Assembly: GCF_031679605.1 (NCBI RefSeq)
Contig: NZ_CP117522.1
Span: forward strand, 7,254,001-7,318,000
Origin: Streptomyces luomodiensis
GTDB lineage: Bacteria > Actinomycetota > Actinomycetes > Streptomycetales > Streptomycetaceae
Direction: 5' to 3'
DNA length: 64,000 bases
Positions 1 to 11,129 of the stretch are shown here, one piece after another; positions within the stretch are counted from its first letter, which is position 1; the number at the start of each line of letters is the position of its first letter. The translations under genes were made by a program, and so were the position numbers. Below the pieces are notes generated by a model, which was given only the letters and a program-made list of their open reading frames with translations, made no database searches and had not been told where the DNA came from.

Positions 1-554
1 CGGCGGGTCAGCGGGTGGCCGGTGGGCAGGGCCACCACCAGCGGGGCCTCCGCGACCGGGACCGTGGTGAGCGGACCCAGCTCGGGCAGCGGCAGGGCGT
101 CGGCGGGGGTGGCCGGGCCGTCGATCAGCCCCAGGTCCAGTGCCCCGGACGCGACCGCCGCCGGGATCTCCCGGCGGCCGAGGATCCGCAGCGAGGTCCG
201 GATGGCCGGGTGGGCCCGGCGCGCCCGGTCCAGGGCCGTGGCGATCCGCGGGGTCATCGCCAGCGGTGAGGCCCCCACCGCCAGCCGGGCGGTGCCCGAC
301 GCCGACAGCCGTTCGACGTCGGCCCGCGCCGCGTCCAGCCGGAGCAGCAGCGGTCCGGCGTGTTCCAGCAGCCGTGCGCCCGCGCTGGTGAGCATGACGG
401 GCCGCCGGGTCAGCAGCGCCGTGCGCAGATCCGCTTCGAGGGAGGCGATGTGCTCGCGGACCGCCGCCGGGGTGAAGCCCAGCTGATGCGCGGCGTCGGA
501 GAAGGATCCGCAGCGGGCCACGGAGACGAACGTACGGAGCAGATGCGGGTCCAT
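1..554 (-). CDS. LysR-family transcriptional regulator (3' part outside the window)
   Basis: DNA-binding regulator of the LysR type; only about 184 N-terminal residues lie in the window and the gene runs off the left edge. Read from the ATG at 554, the protein begins MDPHLLRTFVSVARCGSFSD and continues DAAHQLGFTPAAVREHI, a typical LysR winged helix-turn-helix (residues about 3-60). The linker helix is followed from about residue 90 by the start of the effector-binding domain (LAVGASPLAMTPRIA). The gene diverges from acnA across a 405-bp gap. LysR regulators often control a divergent neighbour, but nothing here proves that it acts on acnA. The family call is firm; the ligand is unknown. Confidence 0.85.
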   Translation of the reverse strand, partial: MDPHLLRTFVSVARCGSFSDAAHQLGFTPAAVREHIASLEADLRTALLTRRPVMLTSAGARLLEHAGPLLLRLDAARADVERLSASGTARLAVGASPLAMTPRIATALDRARRAHPAIRTSLRILGRREIPAAVASGALDLGLIDGPATPADALPLPELGPLTTVPVAEAPLVVALPTGHPLTR

Positions 555-776
555 GGCAGCAGTATCGCGGTGGTGGGGGGTGGCTCAGTTCGCAACTGGG
601 GGGTGGCCGGGGCCGGTTCGGGCCCGGTCGTCGTCCGTTCCGGGGCCGGCGGTCGCGTCCGCGTGCGTGCTCATGGCCCCAGGTCTAACGCGGGACGCCG
701 GTACCGGGGAACCTTCCGGCAAGCGATCACCCTTACCGGTGAACCGACCCGGAACGCGCCCACAGCCGGGCAGGGC

Positions 777-823
777 ATGACCGCGCGGGGTCGATGTACT
801 AGAGTTATCTCGACATCGAGATA
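777..823 (+). promoter_or_regulatory. Candidate acnA promoter overlapped by an 18-bp operator-like palindrome
   Basis: A -35-like ATGACC (777-782) and a -10-like TAGAGT (800-805) are 17 bp apart. Immediately after them, at 806-823, is a perfect inverted repeat, TATCTCGA-CA-TCGAGATA, placed where transcription would begin. That position is typical of a repressor operator. The regulator is not identified. The promoter call is inference; the palindrome is seen directly. Confidence 0.5.
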
Positions 824-856
824 TCTGCTGGCAGGCGCGCAATGCCGCCCCCGTGC

Positions 857-877
857 CGGTAAGGCTTACCTAACTTA
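857..877 (+). promoter_or_regulatory. Iron-box-like site in the acnA leader
   Basis: On the minus strand this reads GTTAGGTAAGCCTTACC, which resembles the 19-bp DtxR/IdeR/DmdR iron box TTAGGTTAGGCTAACCTAA at most positions. Aconitase is an iron-sulphur enzyme and iron control of its gene would make sense, but this site sits in the leader about 85 bp before the start codon and is imperfect. Confidence 0.35.
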
Positions 878-878
878 G

Positions 879-3677
<2,799 letters not shown>

Positions 3678-3701
3678 GACGCGGCCGACGCACGCAGCGG
3701 C

Positions 3702-3736
3702 GACGGGCCGCACCCCTGAAGGGGGTGCGGCCCGTC
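3702..3736 (+). terminator. Hairpin terminator of acnA
   Basis: Perfect 15-bp stem (3702-3716 with 3722-3736) around the 5-nt loop TGAAG, 25 bp after the acnA stop. There is no T-run, as is common in Streptomyces. Confidence 0.8.
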
Positions 3737-3740
3737 CGCG

Positions 3741-3900
3741 TGCGCGGCGGGGAATCCGCGTGTGCGGCGGGGAATCCGCGTGTGCGGCGGGGAATCCGCG
3801 TGTGCGGCGGGGAATCCGCGTGTGCGGCGGGGAATCCGCGTGCGCGGCGGGGAATCCGCGTGCGCGGCGGGGAATCCGCGTGTGCGGCGGGGGGATCGCG
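3741..3900. repeat. 20-bp tandem repeat, eight copies
   Basis: Eight head-to-tail copies of TGTGCGGCGGGGAATCCGCG, one starting every 20 bp from 3741. Copies 1, 6 and 7 have TGCG in place of TGTG, and the last copy is degenerate. The period is not a multiple of three, so long open frames across it are an artefact of base composition. It begins directly after the acnA terminator. The following 140 bp (3901-4040) are very GC-rich and show no gene. Confidence 0.9.
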
Positions 3901-4040
3901 TGTTGTGCCCGCGCCGCGCCCGGCGCGGCCGTGCCGGCGGGCCTGCCCGCCACGCCCTCGCCGCCGCCCGAGCGGCCCGCAGCCCGGCCGCCCGCCCACC
4001 TCCGCCCTCGGCGGCGGCCGCCCGCCGCGCGTCGTATGCG

Positions 4041-4737
4041 GCCCGGGGTCCGCGTGGGCGCGGCGGGGGTCCGCATAGGTGGTCCGGGGTCCGCGTGGGC
4101 GGCCGGAGACCGTTGGCGTGGTCCGGGACCGTTGGCGTGGTGGGGGACGGTTGGTGTGGTCGGGGACCGTTGGCGCGGCCCAGGACGGCTGGCGCGGCTC
4201 GGGACCGTTGGGCGCGGCCCAGGACGGCTGGCGCGGCCCAGGGCCGTTGGCGCGGCCCGAGGCCGTTGGCGTGGTCCGGGATCAGCGTGGGCGGTCCGGG
4301 AGCCGCTGGCGTGTTCCGGGAGCCGTTGGCGCGGCTCGGGACCGTTGGGCGCGGCCCAGGACGGCTGGCGCGGCCCAGGGCCGTTGGCGCGGCCCGAGGC
4401 CGTTGGCGTGGTCCGGGATCAGCGTGGGCGGTCCGGGAGCCGCTGGCGTGTTCCGGGAGCCGTTGGCGCGGCTCGGGACCGTTGGGCGCGGCCCAGGACG
4501 GCTGGCGCGGCCCAGGGCCGTTGGCGCGGCCCGAGGCCGTTGGCGTGGTCCGGGACGGCCGACGTGTTCCGGGACTGTTGGCGTGGTCCGGGACGGCCGA
4601 CGTGTTCCGGGACCGCTGGCGTGGTCCGGGACCGTTGGGCGTGGTCCGGGACCGTTGGCGCGGCCCAAGACCGTTGGCGCGGCCCAAGACCGCTGGCGCG
4701 GCCCAAGACCGCTGGCGCGGCCCGGGACCGTTGGCGT
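4041..4737. repeat. Minisatellite of about 36 units of 19-20 bp with a 137-bp higher-order period
   Basis: Units follow the pattern GGTCCGGGACCGTTGGCGT with variants. Two degenerate units (4041-4080) are followed by 34 recognisable ones (4081-4737). Inside the array a block of seven units (20+19+19+19+20+20+20 bp) is repeated: 4196-4332, 4333-4469, and partly from 4470, giving an exact 137-bp higher-order repeat. Many units hold a short palindrome (GGTCC-G-GGACC or GGCCC-A-GGGCC). It fills the convergent gap between acnA and the GNAT gene. Unit length and mixed periods argue against coding. Confidence 0.9.
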
Positions 4738-4758
4738 GCCCCAGCACCGCCGGTGTTG

Positions 4759-5658
4759 TCAGAGAAACGTCCCCGAGGGGATGTACGGCGTCGGCGGTGG
4801 CATGCCGCGCAGGCACACATAGCCGCTTGTGGACAGCTCCAGCCCGGCCTCGAGGCCCACGTCCACCGCCCACTGCTGCTCGGCCGTCAGCCCCGGGACC
4901 CGGGCCTCCGCGCCCTCCGGCAGGCACAGCAGGGCCGCCGTCAGCAGCCGTTTGGCCAGCCGCCGCGAGGTCGCGGCCAGCAGCTCGATCTCGCCGTCGT
5001 CGCTCACGTAGCAGTAGCCGCTGCCCGCCAGGTCGTCCACGACCAGCAGCCGCCGCTGGGTGAGCAGCAGTTCGTGGTCGGCGCCGTGCGCGCCGCCCCG
5101 GGTGCGGCGGTCCACCGAGTCCAGCAGGTCGCGGTGGCGGGCCACCCCCTCGTGTACCGCGCCGTCGGGCGGGGACAGCCGCTCCTTGGTCTCCGGACCG
5201 ACGGTGCCGCGCAGCCGCATCGCCGGATGCAGGGCGAATCCCGCCCGCCGGTAGACGCCCGCGGCGCGCGAGTCCTCCGAGCCGCGGATGATGCCGCGCA
5301 GACAGCCCCGTCCGTACAGCAGCGCCGCGGCCAGCAACTCCCGTCCCACGCCCTGCCGCTGGGCACGGGGCAGCACGGCGAGCAGCGAAAGCCCCCAGGT
5401 GCCCTCGCGCCGCGCGGACACCGCCACGCCGAGCGGCATGCCGGTCTCGTCCAGGGCGATCCAGCAGCCGCCCGGGTCGGTGCGGGCGAGGTGCCGGTGC
5501 CGGTCGTGGACCTCGGCGACGTACCCCGGCGGCCATCCGTCCTGACCCGCGGGGGTGGCGGCGTCCGCGAGGGCGGCGGAGTCCCCGAAGGCGGCGGCCA
5601 CCACCTCCCATGCGGCCTCGGCGTCCTCGTCGGTGTCACGTAGCTGGCGGAGGATCAT
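4759..5658 (-). CDS. GNAT-family N-acetyltransferase
   Basis: Acetyl-CoA-dependent acyltransferase of the GNAT superfamily; the acceptor is unknown. The product is 299 residues. The first half has the acetyl-CoA loop in PRAQRQGVGRELLAAAL (Q/R-x-x-G-x-G) and a following GVYRRAGF segment, as in GCN5 folds. The second half (from about residue 160) looks like a degenerate second GNAT-like domain (LLTQRRLLVVDDL, GYCYVSDDGEIELLAATS). The ATG at 5658 starts MILRQLRDTDEDAEAAW, a typical GNAT N-terminus. An in-frame start at 5733 would add 25 residues that look non-conserved and would run into the palindrome at 5729-5740. No clear ribosome site precedes 5658. Its 3' end abuts the minisatellite. Confidence 0.85.
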   Translation of the reverse strand: MILRQLRDTDEDAEAAWEVVAAAFGDSAALADAATPAGQDGWPPGYVAEVHDRHRHLARTDPGGCWIALDETGMPLGVAVSARREGTWGLSLLAVLPRAQRQGVGRELLAAALLYGRGCLRGIIRGSEDSRAAGVYRRAGFALHPAMRLRGTVGPETKERLSPPDGAVHEGVARHRDLLDSVDRRTRGGAHGADHELLLTQRRLLVVDDLAGSGYCYVSDDGEIELLAATSRRLAKRLLTAALLCLPEGAEARVPGLTAEQQWAVDVGLEAGLELSTSGYVCLRGMPPPTPYIPSGTFL

Positions 5659-5728
5659 GCGCCCATGATGGCGCGTCGGATGAGGGGTTGTCGGGTACGC
5701 GGAAGCGGCTTGCTCGACCGGCGAACGC

Positions 5729-5740
5729 GACAACGTTGTC
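5729..5740. promoter_or_regulatory. LacI-type operator palindrome GACAACGTTGTC
   Basis: Perfect 12-bp palindrome between the GNAT gene and the first GH92 gene. Palindromes with a central CG of this kind are typical LacI/GalR-family operators. The same sequence, with the same flanking CT on one side, lies upstream of the second GH92 gene (15135-15146), so it most likely serves the mannosidase genes. Confidence 0.65.
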
Positions 5741-5888
5741 AGTGTGGCTGTAATGATCAGTACGCCGCCAACCGGGTGCCTGTGTCAAGACCGTCCGGCA
5801 CCCTTACGGCCGACGGCCCCCGTGCGGTACGGTCCCCACGGCTTGTTCGACCCGGTGATCGCGGCCCTTCCGACAAGGTAGGACCGCA

Positions 5889-8800
5889 ATGCCCTCAAGA
5901 CCCCTGGCCGCCCTGGCGGCCGCGGCCCTGACCGCGGGGCTGCTCGCCACCGCGGCCACCGCGCCCGCGTCGGCCGCCGCGCCGCCGACGCTGGTCAAGG
6001 ACCCGGCGGCGTACGTCGATCCGCTGATCGGCAGCGCGGCCGGCGGCGACACCTTCCCCGGCGCCGTCGTCCCCTTCGGCATGCTGTCGTGGAGCCCGGA
6101 GAACACCCGCGGTGACGCCACCCGCACCGCCGCGCCCGGCGGTTACCACTACGACGCCACCCGCGTGCGCGGCTTCAGCCTGACCCATATGTCCGGCACC
6201 GGCTGCGCGGGCGGCGCGGGTGACATCCCCTTCTTCCCCTACGTCGGCGAGGTCACCTCCTCACCCTCCGCCGACACCAAGGACCAGGTCTACGCCGCCG
6301 ACTTCAGCCACTCCGACGAGACCGCCGAACCCGGCCGCTACAAGGTCGGCCTCGCCTCCGGCGCCGGCGCGGACCTGACCGCCACCGCCCGTACCGGCTC
6401 GGCCCGCTTCACCTACCCCGCGGACAAGACCGCGTCCCTGCTGATCCGCACCTCCTCCTCCGAGGTCGGCAGCACCGACGCGGACCTCACCATCGACCCG
6501 GCGCACCGCACCGTCTCCGGCTCGGTCACCAGCGGCAACTTCTGCGGCTACCTGGACCCCGAGGGCCGCCGCAGCTACTACACGCTGCACTTCACCGCCA
6601 CGTTCGACACCCCGTTCACCGCCCAGGGCACCTGGCAGGACGGCACCCTGCGGCCCGGCACGACCAGCGCCGAGGGCGGCACCGGCTATGGCAGCGACGG
6701 CCGTCCGGTCGCCGGCAAGGGCTCCGGCGGCTATCTCCAGTTCGCCCCGGGCACCCGCCAGGTGGGCGTCAAGGTCGGCATCAGCTACGTCAGCGACAAG
6801 GGCGCCCGTGCCAACCTCGCCGCCGAGAACCCGCCGCGGCGCGGCTTCGACCAGGTGCGGACCGCCGCGTACGACGCCTGGCGGCGGCAGCTGTCCGCCA
6901 TCAGGGTCGGCGGCGGCGCGGACGCGGACCGCACCACCTTCTACACCGCGCTCTACCACTCCCTGCTGCACCCCAACGTCATCAGCGACACCGACGGCCG
7001 GTACCGGGGCGGCGACGGTGAGGTGCACCGGGTGAGCCGGGGCCACCGGGCCCAGTACGGCACCTTCTCCGGCTGGGACGTCTACCGCTCCCAGGTCCAG
7101 CTGCTCACCCTGCTGGAGCCGGACAAGGGCTCCGACATCGCCCAGTCCCTGCTCAACCTCGCCCAGCAGAACGGCGGCGTCTGGGACCGCTGGCTCCAGG
7201 GCGCCTCCGGGACGCATGTGATGAACGGCGATCCGTCGCCCGCCGCCCTCGCCGGCATCCGGGCCTTCGGCGGCACCCGCTTCGACCTCGACGCCGCCCT
7301 CGACTCGCTGGTCAAGGCGGCCACCGTGCCGACGGACAAGGACCTCAGCCCGGCGGGCAAGCCCATCATGTCGGTCGGCCAGCGGCCCTCCCTCGACAAG
7401 TACCTGAAGCTGCACTACATGCCGTCCGTCTCCAACGCCTGGGGCGGTGCGGCCGAGACCCTGGAGATGTCCGGCGCGGACTTCGCCCTCTCCCAGCTGG
7501 CGCGGGCCGCGGGGCGGAAGTCCACCGCCGACACTTTCGCCCGCCGCGCCCAGTGGTGGCAGAACACCTTCAACGCCGCCGCCGACCCCGCCACCGGCGG
7601 CTACATCGCCAACCGTAAGGCCGACGGCAGCTGGGTCACCGGCTTCACCCCGGCCACCGGCAACGGCTTCGTCGAGGGCACCAGCGCCCAGTACACCTGG
7701 ATGGTCCAGCACAACCCCGCCGGTCTGTTCGCCGCCATGGGCGGTAAGGACGCCGCGATCAAGCGGCTGGACGCCTTCTTCCACGACGCCGACGGGGGCT
7801 GGGCGCTGACGGGCGCGGGCGGTGAGAAGTCCGAGCTGGACAACGAGCCGTCGATCAACGTCCCGTATCTGTACGCGTACGCCGGGCAGCCGTACAAGAC
7901 CCAGGAGACCGTGCGCGCCGCGATGCGTCAGCTGTGGACCACCGATCCCGATGGCATCCCCGGCAACGACGACCTCGGCGAGATGTCCTCGTGGTATGTC
8001 TTCTCCGCCCTCGGCATGTACCCGCAGGTGCCCTCGCGCGCCGAACTCGTCCTGGCCTCACCCCTCTTCCCGCGGATCGAGATCGAGCGCGGCGGCCGGG
8101 ACATCTCCATCCGCGCCCCGCAGGCCGCGCCCGACGCGCCGTACGTCCAGTCGCTGAAGGTGAACGGGCGGGCGAGTGACCGCCCCTGGCTGCCGGAGTC
8201 CTTCGTCCAGCACGGCGGAACGCTCGACTACACCCTGTCCGACGCCCCCGACCGCGCCTGGGGCGCGTCCGCGTCCGACGCCCCGCCCTCCTTCCGCGAG
8301 GGCGAGCAGCCGTACCAGATCGGCGTCGGGCCGACCACGGGCACGCTGGCCCCGGGCGAGAGCCTGACCGTGAAGGTGGCCGCCGTCCCGGTCAGCGAGG
8401 GCGACCGCCCCGAGGTGCGCTTCACCACCGACGCGCCCGACGGCATCACCACCTCACCCGCCTCCGGGACGGTGGGGCCGGACGGCGCGGTGGAGATCTC
8501 GCTGCGCGCCGGGAAGGACACGGCCGAGGGCTTCTACGACGCGAAGGTGACGGTGACCAGCGAGGACACCGAGGTCGTCCAGCCGATCACGCTCACCGTC
8601 GCCGCCCCCGGCACCCTGCTCGCCGCGTACAACAACGTCGGCGCGACCGACGACGACGGCGAGCACGACGAGGGCGACTACGACGGCGGCGGCTGGAGCT
8701 ACTCCCGGCAGGCCCTCGCCGCCGCCGGCCTCGAACCGGGCGCCATGGCCACCGTCCAGGGCCTGGACTTCACCTGGCCCGCCTCCCCGGCCGGCCGCCC

Positions 8801-9167
8801 CGACAACGCCTCCGCCACCGGCCAGACCATCGACCTCCCGGCCTCGACCGCCCTGTCCTTCATCGGCAGCGCCGTCAACGGCAACCAGAAGGCCACGGCC
8901 AAGGTCGCCTACACGGACGGCACCACGGACACCACGGACCTGTCCTTCACCGACTGGACGGTGGGTGGCGGCGGCGGAACGGTCCAGTACGGGAACGTGA
9001 CCGTCGCCAAGACCGCGTACCGCAACATCAGCGGCGGCGACAAGGACGTGGTGGACGCGTACATCTTCGCCACGAAGGCATTCCAGGCGCCGGAGGGCAA
9101 GACCATCAAGAGCATCACCCTGCCGGACAACGCGGACCTGCACGTCTTCGCGGTGGCCCGCGGCTGA
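5889..9167 (+). CDS. Secreted GH92-family alpha-mannosidase with C-terminal accessory domains
   Basis: Predicted extracellular exo-alpha-mannosidase of glycoside hydrolase family 92, calcium-dependent enzymes that trim mannose from N-glycans and yeast mannan. The product is 1092 residues. It opens with a Sec signal peptide (cleavage near ASA-AP, residue about 31), then the GH92 N-terminal signature YVDPLIGSAAGGDTFPGA and PFGMLSWSPEN. The catalytic-domain motif GNDDLGEMSSWYVFSALG lies near residue 695. After the GH92 core come an Ig-like NEW3-type domain (about 810-905, APGESLTVKV) and a C-terminal sugar-binding-like domain (about 905-1092, LLAAYNNVGATDDD). GGTAGGA precedes the ATG. It ends at a strong terminator and has a LacI-type palindrome about 150 bp upstream. 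Linkage specificity cannot be read from the sequence. Confidence 0.93.
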   Translation: MPSRPLAALAAAALTAGLLATAATAPASAAAPPTLVKDPAAYVDPLIGSAAGGDTFPGAVVPFGMLSWSPENTRGDATRTAAPGGYHYDATRVRGFSLTHMSGTGCAGGAGDIPFFPYVGEVTSSPSADTKDQVYAADFSHSDETAEPGRYKVGLASGAGADLTATARTGSARFTYPADKTASLLIRTSSSEVGSTDADLTIDPAHRTVSGSVTSGNFCGYLDPEGRRSYYTLHFTATFDTPFTAQGTWQDGTLRPGTTSAEGGTGYGSDGRPVAGKGSGGYLQFAPGTRQVGVKVGISYVSDKGARANLAAENPPRRGFDQVRTAAYDAWRRQLSAIRVGGGADADRTTFYTALYHSLLHPNVISDTDGRYRGGDGEVHRVSRGHRAQYGTFSGWDVYRSQVQLLTLLEPDKGSDIAQSLLNLAQQNGGVWDRWLQGASGTHVMNGDPSPAALAGIRAFGGTRFDLDAALDSLVKAATVPTDKDLSPAGKPIMSVGQRPSLDKYLKLHYMPSVSNAWGGAAETLEMSGADFALSQLARAAGRKSTADTFARRAQWWQNTFNAAADPATGGYIANRKADGSWVTGFTPATGNGFVEGTSAQYTWMVQHNPAGLFAAMGGKDAAIKRLDAFFHDADGGWALTGAGGEKSELDNEPSINVPYLYAYAGQPYKTQETVRAAMRQLWTTDPDGIPGNDDLGEMSSWYVFSALGMYPQVPSRAELVLASPLFPRIEIERGGRDISIRAPQAAPDAPYVQSLKVNGRASDRPWLPESFVQHGGTLDYTLSDAPDRAWGASASDAPPSFREGEQPYQIGVGPTTGTLAPGESLTVKVAAVPVSEGDRPEVRFTTDAPDGITTSPASGTVGPDGAVEISLRAGKDTAEGFYDAKVTVTSEDTEVVQPITLTVAAPGTLLAAYNNVGATDDDGEHDEGDYDGGGWSYSRQALAAAGLEPGAMATVQGLDFTWPASPAGRPDNASATGQTIDLPASTALSFIGSAVNGNQKATAKVAYTDGTTDTTDLSFTDWTVGGGGGTVQYGNVTVAKTAYRNISGGDKDVVDAYIFATKAFQAPEGKTIKSITLPDNADLHVFAVARG

Positions 9168-9189
9168 TTTTCGGGACCACCCCGCACGG

Positions 9190-9225
9190 TTCGCCGGGCC
9201 GCCCTGCCGAGGGCGGCCCGGCGAA
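9190..9225 (+). terminator. Hairpin terminator of the first GH92 gene
   Basis: Perfect 16-bp stem (9190-9205 with 9210-9225) around a GCCG loop, 22 bp after the stop codon. Confidence 0.8.
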
Positions 9226-9280
9226 ACCTTGACCGAGTCAACCCTCAATGACTGCTGCATACGTTCGAGTGAAGCCAGCA

Positions 9281-9303
9281 CAATTGCCATCGGCAATTGC
9301 CGA
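9281..9303. promoter_or_regulatory. Operator-like element before the Rpn-like gene
   Basis: CAATTGCC occurs twice, 13 bp apart (9281 and 9294), and the second copy lies in the perfect 14-bp palindrome TCGGCAATTGCCGA (9290-9303). It sits 22 bp before the chosen start codon, in a locally AT-richer patch. Confidence 0.4.
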
Positions 9304-9324
9304 CATGTCTTTAGCGTTCAACGC

Positions 9325-10188
9325 ATGGTCAGTTCCTCACACGAAGCCCTCCACCGGATTTTCCAGGAGGACACCGGGGCCATCGTCCGAGCGCTCAGAC
9401 AGCTACTCGGCGTCCCGTTCCCGGACGCGAGCAAAACGTTCGTCGTCAGTCCCGACCTCACTGAAATCGCACCCGTCGAACGACGCGTGGACACCCTGCT
9501 CCAGGTCGAGACCAAGGGCGACGGCACGTATTTATTCGCCATCGAGTCGCAGAGCAGAAGAGACCCGAAGAAGCCGGCGGCCTGGGCCTACTACCTCTCG
9601 TACATGCACGCGAAATTCGGCCACCAGCCGGTGTTGATCGTGCTCTGCCCGGACGAGGCCACAGCCCGCTGGGCCGCCCGCCCGATCACGCTCGGCATCC
9701 CCGACTACCCGTCCATGACGGTCCGCCCGCTCGTTCTCGGGCCCGGTAACGTCCCCGTTGTCACGGATGCGAGAGAGGTGGCCCGGGACATCCCGATCGC
9801 TGCCTTCTCCGCGATTACACACAGTAGAAGCGAAAACATCGATGCCATACTGAAGGTGCTTGCGACCACGCTCAGCAGCCTTGACCCCGTTCAGGGGGTC
9901 ATCTACGCCGAACTCGTCGAAGCCGGTCTCGGAAACACCCCGGCACGAGAGATCTGGAGAGACCTGATGCCCGCGCTGATGAACTACTTCCGTTCCCAGC
10001 AAGCCCAGCACGCCTTCGCAGAGGTGCGCGCCAGTGATCTCCTTCGTTTCCTCAAGGGGCGGGGCCTTGAGGTCACCGACGAGATGCGTGAGCGCATCGA
10101 GTCGTGCAAGGACATGGATGTCCTCGGCACCTGGGTGGACCGGGCCGCGACCGTCTCCCGCACGGAGGAGCTGTTCGCCGAAGGCTAG
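9325..10188 (+). CDS. PD-(D/E)XK nuclease-fold protein (Rpn/transposase-like family), contains a TTA codon
   Basis: Resembles the Rpn/YhgA-type proteins annotated as recombination-promoting nucleases or putative transposases; the role in Streptomyces is unknown. The product is 287 residues. The nuclease-like core is E52...RVDTLL (Asp56), then FAIESQS (Glu74-Ser-Gln76), matching the D-(x)n-E-x-Q pattern of PD-(D/E)XK enzymes, followed by WAYYLSYMHAKFG. The ATG at 9325 (MVSSSHEALHRIF) is chosen because upstream in-frame codons encode a Cys-rich, unlikely leader. Leu70 is encoded by TTA (9532-9534), so translation would depend on the bldA tRNA. Codon use is less GC-biased than in the neighbours, suggesting acquisition. 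Its stop overlaps that of the convergent PIG-L gene. Confidence 0.75.
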   Translation: MVSSSHEALHRIFQEDTGAIVRALRQLLGVPFPDASKTFVVSPDLTEIAPVERRVDTLLQVETKGDGTYLFAIESQSRRDPKKPAAWAYYLSYMHAKFGHQPVLIVLCPDEATARWAARPITLGIPDYPSMTVRPLVLGPGNVPVVTDAREVARDIPIAAFSAITHSRSENIDAILKVLATTLSSLDPVQGVIYAELVEAGLGNTPAREIWRDLMPALMNYFRSQQAQHAFAEVRASDLLRFLKGRGLEVTDEMRERIESCKDMDVLGTWVDRAATVSRTEELFAEG

Positions 10189-10955
10189 CGCTGCGCGGGC
10201 CGGGAGCTGGAGGTGTCGATGAACCACTCCTGGCCCAGCAGCAACCCGAAGAGCGGTAGCGGTAGCCGGGTCATCGTCCGCATGACGGCGCTCATGCGGC
10301 CGGTCCCGTTCAGCTGGGAGTGGTGGGCGGCCAGGGCCGCCTGCTTCTGGCGGGCGTAGCGGCGCACGTCGTAGCGGTGGGTGATGGCCGAGCGCGCGCT
10401 GAAGCGCATGCTGAGCTCGTCGGGGTCGAAGCGCAGCGGTATCCGCAGCAGCCGTACGAGCCGGACCAGGCGCTCGGCGGTGTCGCGCGGCATCGTCGCC
10501 TCCAGCACCCTCGGGGTCCCGGCCAGTTCGGCGGCTCGCCGCCCCACCTCGTGCACCTTGACGTGGTCGCGGTGGCCGTAGCCGCCGTTGGCGTCGTACC
10601 CGATCAGCATCGCCGCGTCCTCCGCGCGCAGGACCGCCGCCAGCCGCTCCGCCGCCTCCTCCGTATCCGCCCGCGCGAAGCGCGTACGGTCCGGCGGGTC
10701 CGGGTAGAGGAGCGGGCCGTGGCCGCTGTCCGCGTAGCCGAGGTGGACGACACGGTCGACCCCGAGCACGGCCGCGCTCGTCCGCAGTTCGCGCATGCGG
10801 GGTGCTTCGCCGTTCGCCGGGACGGCGCCCATCAGGCCGTCCGTCGCGACCACGAGCACCACCCGGTGCCCCTCGTCGGCGAGCCGGGCGAGCGTGCCTC
10901 CGGTCAGCAGTGCCTCGTCATCGGGGTGGGCGTGGAACGCCAGGACGGTGGCCAT
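10185..10955 (-). CDS. PIG-L family deacetylase
   Basis: Zinc-dependent N-deacetylase fold of the GlcNAc-PI/MshB/LmbE family; likely removes an acetyl group from an amino-sugar-containing small molecule. The product is 256 residues. The signature AHPDDE (residues 9-14; His10, Asp13) and a second metal histidine in GGYGHRDHVKVHEVG are present. The ATG at 10955 is preferred over one three codons upstream, because AGGA then lies about 8 nt away. It converges on the Rpn-like gene, and both stop codons share the four bases CTAG at 10185-10188. The natural substrate is unknown. With mannosidase genes on both sides, a role in glycan use is possible but unproven. Confidence 0.88.
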   Translation of the reverse strand: MATVLAFHAHPDDEALLTGGTLARLADEGHRVVLVVATDGLMGAVPANGEAPRMRELRTSAAVLGVDRVVHLGYADSGHGPLLYPDPPDRTRFARADTEEAAERLAAVLRAEDAAMLIGYDANGGYGHRDHVKVHEVGRRAAELAGTPRVLEATMPRDTAERLVRLVRLLRIPLRFDPDELSMRFSARSAITHRYDVRRYARQKQAALAAHHSQLNGTGRMSAVMRTMTRLPLPLFGLLLGQEWFIDTSSSRPAQR

Positions 10956-11129
10956 GCGGCCCATCCTGGCATTCCCGGTCGGCGCCCCGCGCGGTGGCCG
11001 CGCAGGGAGGCGCGCCCACCAGCCTTCCGCCCCCACCGGTCGTCGGCCGGCGGCGGTGCGGGGCCGCCCACCCCGCCGCCCGTGCTCAATGGCGCCGAAG
11101 GCGCGAGACGGCGGGGCAGACGGCCCCGC

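Noticed and set aside
3741..4737. CRISPR array
   Set aside because: Repeats are directly adjacent with no unique spacers, and no cas genes are present.
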